From positions 1-39,717 of the forward strand of contig CAJTZL010000024.1 in NCBI GenBank assembly GCA_910583695.1: DNA of 39,717 nucleotides, read 5' to 3'. Shown piece after piece: positions 38,614-39,717 of the stretch. Within the stretch, counting starts at the first letter, position 1. Each line of letters begins with the position of its first letter. The stretch is from an uncultured Oscillibacter sp. GTDB lineage: Bacteria; Bacillota; Clostridia; Oscillospirales; Oscillospiraceae. The translations under genes and the position numbers were made by a program. Under the pieces are notes generated by a model, which was not told the DNA's origin, searched no databases, and worked only from the letters and a program-made list of their open reading frames with translations.

Positions 38614-39480
38614 GTGGCCCCTCAAAAAATCGCGTTGCTGACGGATTCCTGCGCGGACCTGTCCCCCCGTCTGGCGGCGGAGAACCACATCTACATCGTC
38701 CCCCTGCGCATCCTCTGTGCCGACGGGGAATATTCCGACGGCGTGGACATCCATAGCGCCGACATTTACCGCCGCCTCAAGGCCGGGGAGCTCCCCCAGA
38801 CCTCCCTGCCCTCCGCCGAGAGCGCAGGGGCCGTGCTGAAGGAGATTCGGGACGAGGGCTATGACGGCGTGATTGCCGTCATGCTCTCCAGCGGCCTCTC
38901 CGGCACCTACAACCTGATCCGCCTCATCGCCGAGGAGAGTGGAGACGCCTTCCCCATCCGGGTCTTCGACTCCGTCAGCGGCTCCCTGGGACAGGGACTG
39001 ACGGTGCTCCAGCTGGCGGAGGACATCCGCAAGGGCATGGACTGGGAGACTCTGGTGGGACGCCGGGCTCCTCAGCTGATTGCCAACACCTTCCCCTTCT
39101 TCTCCGTGGACACCCTGGAGTATTTGATGAAGGGCGGGCGCATCGGCAAAGTCACCGCCACGGCGGGGACCCTGCTTCAGATCAAGCCCATCATCACCTT
39201 CGCCCCCGACGGGCAGCTCCAGTCCATCGCCAAGGTCCGGGGCCGGAATCAGGTCATGGACAAGCTGGTGTCCATGACCGTGGACCGCTGCGGCGGGCAC
39301 CGGACGTACAATCTGGCCATTGCCAACGGCGGTGCTCCCGCCGAGATGGAAACCCTCCGCCAGAAGCTCACCGCCGCCCTGCCCGATTACAACCATATCT
39401 GGGACGGGGAGATCGACGGAACCCTCAGCGTCTACATTGGCGACGGCGTCCTGGGCGCGGCGGTGCAGGTCCTGGACTAA
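38614..39480 (+). CDS. DegV family fatty-acid-binding protein
   Basis: Soluble lipid-binding protein (FakB/DegV fold) of 288 residues; some members present fatty acids to the FakA kinase. Key features are IALLTDSCADLS at the start, the TSLPSAESAGAVLKEI segment with the conserved Thr-Ser pair, and VIAVMLSSGLSGTYNLIR. The C-terminal half has SVDTLEYLMKGGRIGKVTAT and the ligand-pocket motif PIITFAPDGQLQSIAKVRGR. The start is GTG at 38614 with AAAAGGAG upstream; the open frame extends 37 codons into the leader. It is monocistronic with its own promoter. No fakA is in the window, so which kinase it serves is unknown. Confidence 0.95.
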   Translation: MAPQKIALLTDSCADLSPRLAAENHIYIVPLRILCADGEYSDGVDIHSADIYRRLKAGELPQTSLPSAESAGAVLKEIRDEGYDGVIAVMLSSGLSGTYNLIRLIAEESGDAFPIRVFDSVSGSLGQGLTVLQLAEDIRKGMDWETLVGRRAPQLIANTFPFFSVDTLEYLMKGGRIGKVTATAGTLLQIKPIITFAPDGQLQSIAKVRGRNQVMDKLVSMTVDRCGGHRTYNLAIANGGAPAEMETLRQKLTAALPDYNHIWDGEIDGTLSVYIGDGVLGAAVQVLD

Positions 39481-39504
39481 CTTTTCTTGAAAGAAAAGTT
39501 AGCA
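39481..39504 (+). terminator. Short palindrome after degV
   Basis: The segment just after the degV stop, CTTTTCTTGAAAGAAAAG, is an 8-bp stem with a GA loop. It lacks a clear U run, so it could be a weak terminator or a dispersed palindrome. Confidence 0.4.
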
Positions 39505-39586
39505 AAAGAACTTTATCGCGCTCTATAGTCCGGCAATCATCCAGGCCGAAGCGACGACAACGCAGTCTATGCTACCTGTAAATACA

Positions 39587-39626
39587 AGGCCCCCGGCGTA
39601 ACCACACGCCGGGGGCCTCGTTTTAT
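39587..39626 (-). terminator. Terminator at window end
   Basis: AGGCCCCCGGCGT, six-base loop, ACGCCGGGGGCCT. The stem is perfect. The plus side continues CGTTTTAT and the minus side TGTATTT. It directly follows the stop of the partial minus-strand gene. Confidence 0.8.
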
Positions 39627-39717
39627 CTTCTTCTTCCGCCGCCCCGGCCCGCACCTCCGCCAAAGGAGCCGCCGCCAAAGCCGCCGGACCGTCCGCCGCC
39701 TCGTCTGGCGCCGCCTC
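39623..39717 (-). CDS. C-terminus of a Gly-rich protein, start outside window
   Basis: Only the last 30 or so residues are visible, ending in TAA at 39623. They are almost wholly Gly, Ser, Phe and Arg, of the form GGRSGGFGGGSFGGG with a GGRRR end. Tails of this kind are typical of TPM-domain (YgcG-type) membrane proteins, whose C-terminus is Gly/Ser/Phe-rich, but the assignment rests only on composition. Confidence 0.55.
   Translation of the reverse strand, partial: GGARRGGGRSGGFGGGSFGGGAGRGGGRRR

Overview
The window comes from a high-GC, endospore-forming member of the Clostridia, most likely an Oscillospiraceae-type gut anaerobe (Flavonifractor/Lawsonibacter/Oscillibacter-like). That is an inference from the GC-rich codon use, strong AGGAGG-type ribosome binding sites, sigma-A promoters, a tryptophan T-box leader, and the sporulation cluster spoVB-mazG-hup-rqcP-yabP-yabQ-divIC-yabR. 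That cluster mirrors yabM-yabN-yabO-yabP-yabQ-divIC-yabR of Bacillus subtilis. No rRNA, tRNA, CRISPR array, phage gene or insertion sequence was seen. Most of the window is ordinary chromosome.

Layout. 1-7.5 kb (minus): a compact run from two signal peptidases through rbgA, two tandem membrane paralogues, rnhB, yraN, thrC, a frameshifted zinc-ribbon gene and a metallophosphoesterase to a trigger factor gene cut by the window edge. 7.5-12.3 kb (plus): a Trp T-box leader and trpS, then a TagO/WecA-type transferase, a UDP-GlcNAc 2-epimerase and an anchored protein of unknown function. 12.3-13.5 kb (minus): three small proteins of unknown function, one with a decapeptide Pro/Gly repeat. 13.5-22.7 kb: a more accessory stretch with two chemoreceptors, an FMN-binding lipoprotein overlapping the second receptor, a DUF2871 membrane protein, a FapA/DUF342 protein and a MATE transporter. 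22.8-28.4 kb (minus): hpf and the yab-type sporulation/division cluster. 28.5-38.4 kb (minus): purine nucleoside phosphorylase, a zinc-ribbon protein, a uridine-kinase-like protein, hemZ, an MBL-fold hydrolase, an unknown protein, dtd, rel and recJ. 38.5-39.5 kb (plus): a DegV lipid-binding protein. The end holds the C-terminus of a Gly-rich protein.

How the genes work together. The first block combines protein export (LepB), 50S assembly (RbgA), RNA/DNA-hybrid repair (RnhB), threonine synthesis and nascent-chain folding. TrpS is controlled by uncharged tRNA-Trp through the T-box, although a second promoter lies between the T-box terminator and the gene. The TagO-like transferase and the epimerase should supply a lipid-linked GlcNAc/ManNAc start unit for a wall polymer. 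RecJ and Rel share an operon and a strong extended -10 promoter. The second chemoreceptor and the predicted flavinylated lipoprotein are translationally coupled, which suggests a redox-linked sensing function.

The observations most worth checking are the receptor-lipoprotein pair, the T-box with its bypass promoter, the repeat-protein cluster at 12.3-13.5 kb, the structured leader of the first receptor, and the duplicated membrane proteins between rbgA and rnhB. I did not find clear evidence of a wholly new multi-gene system.
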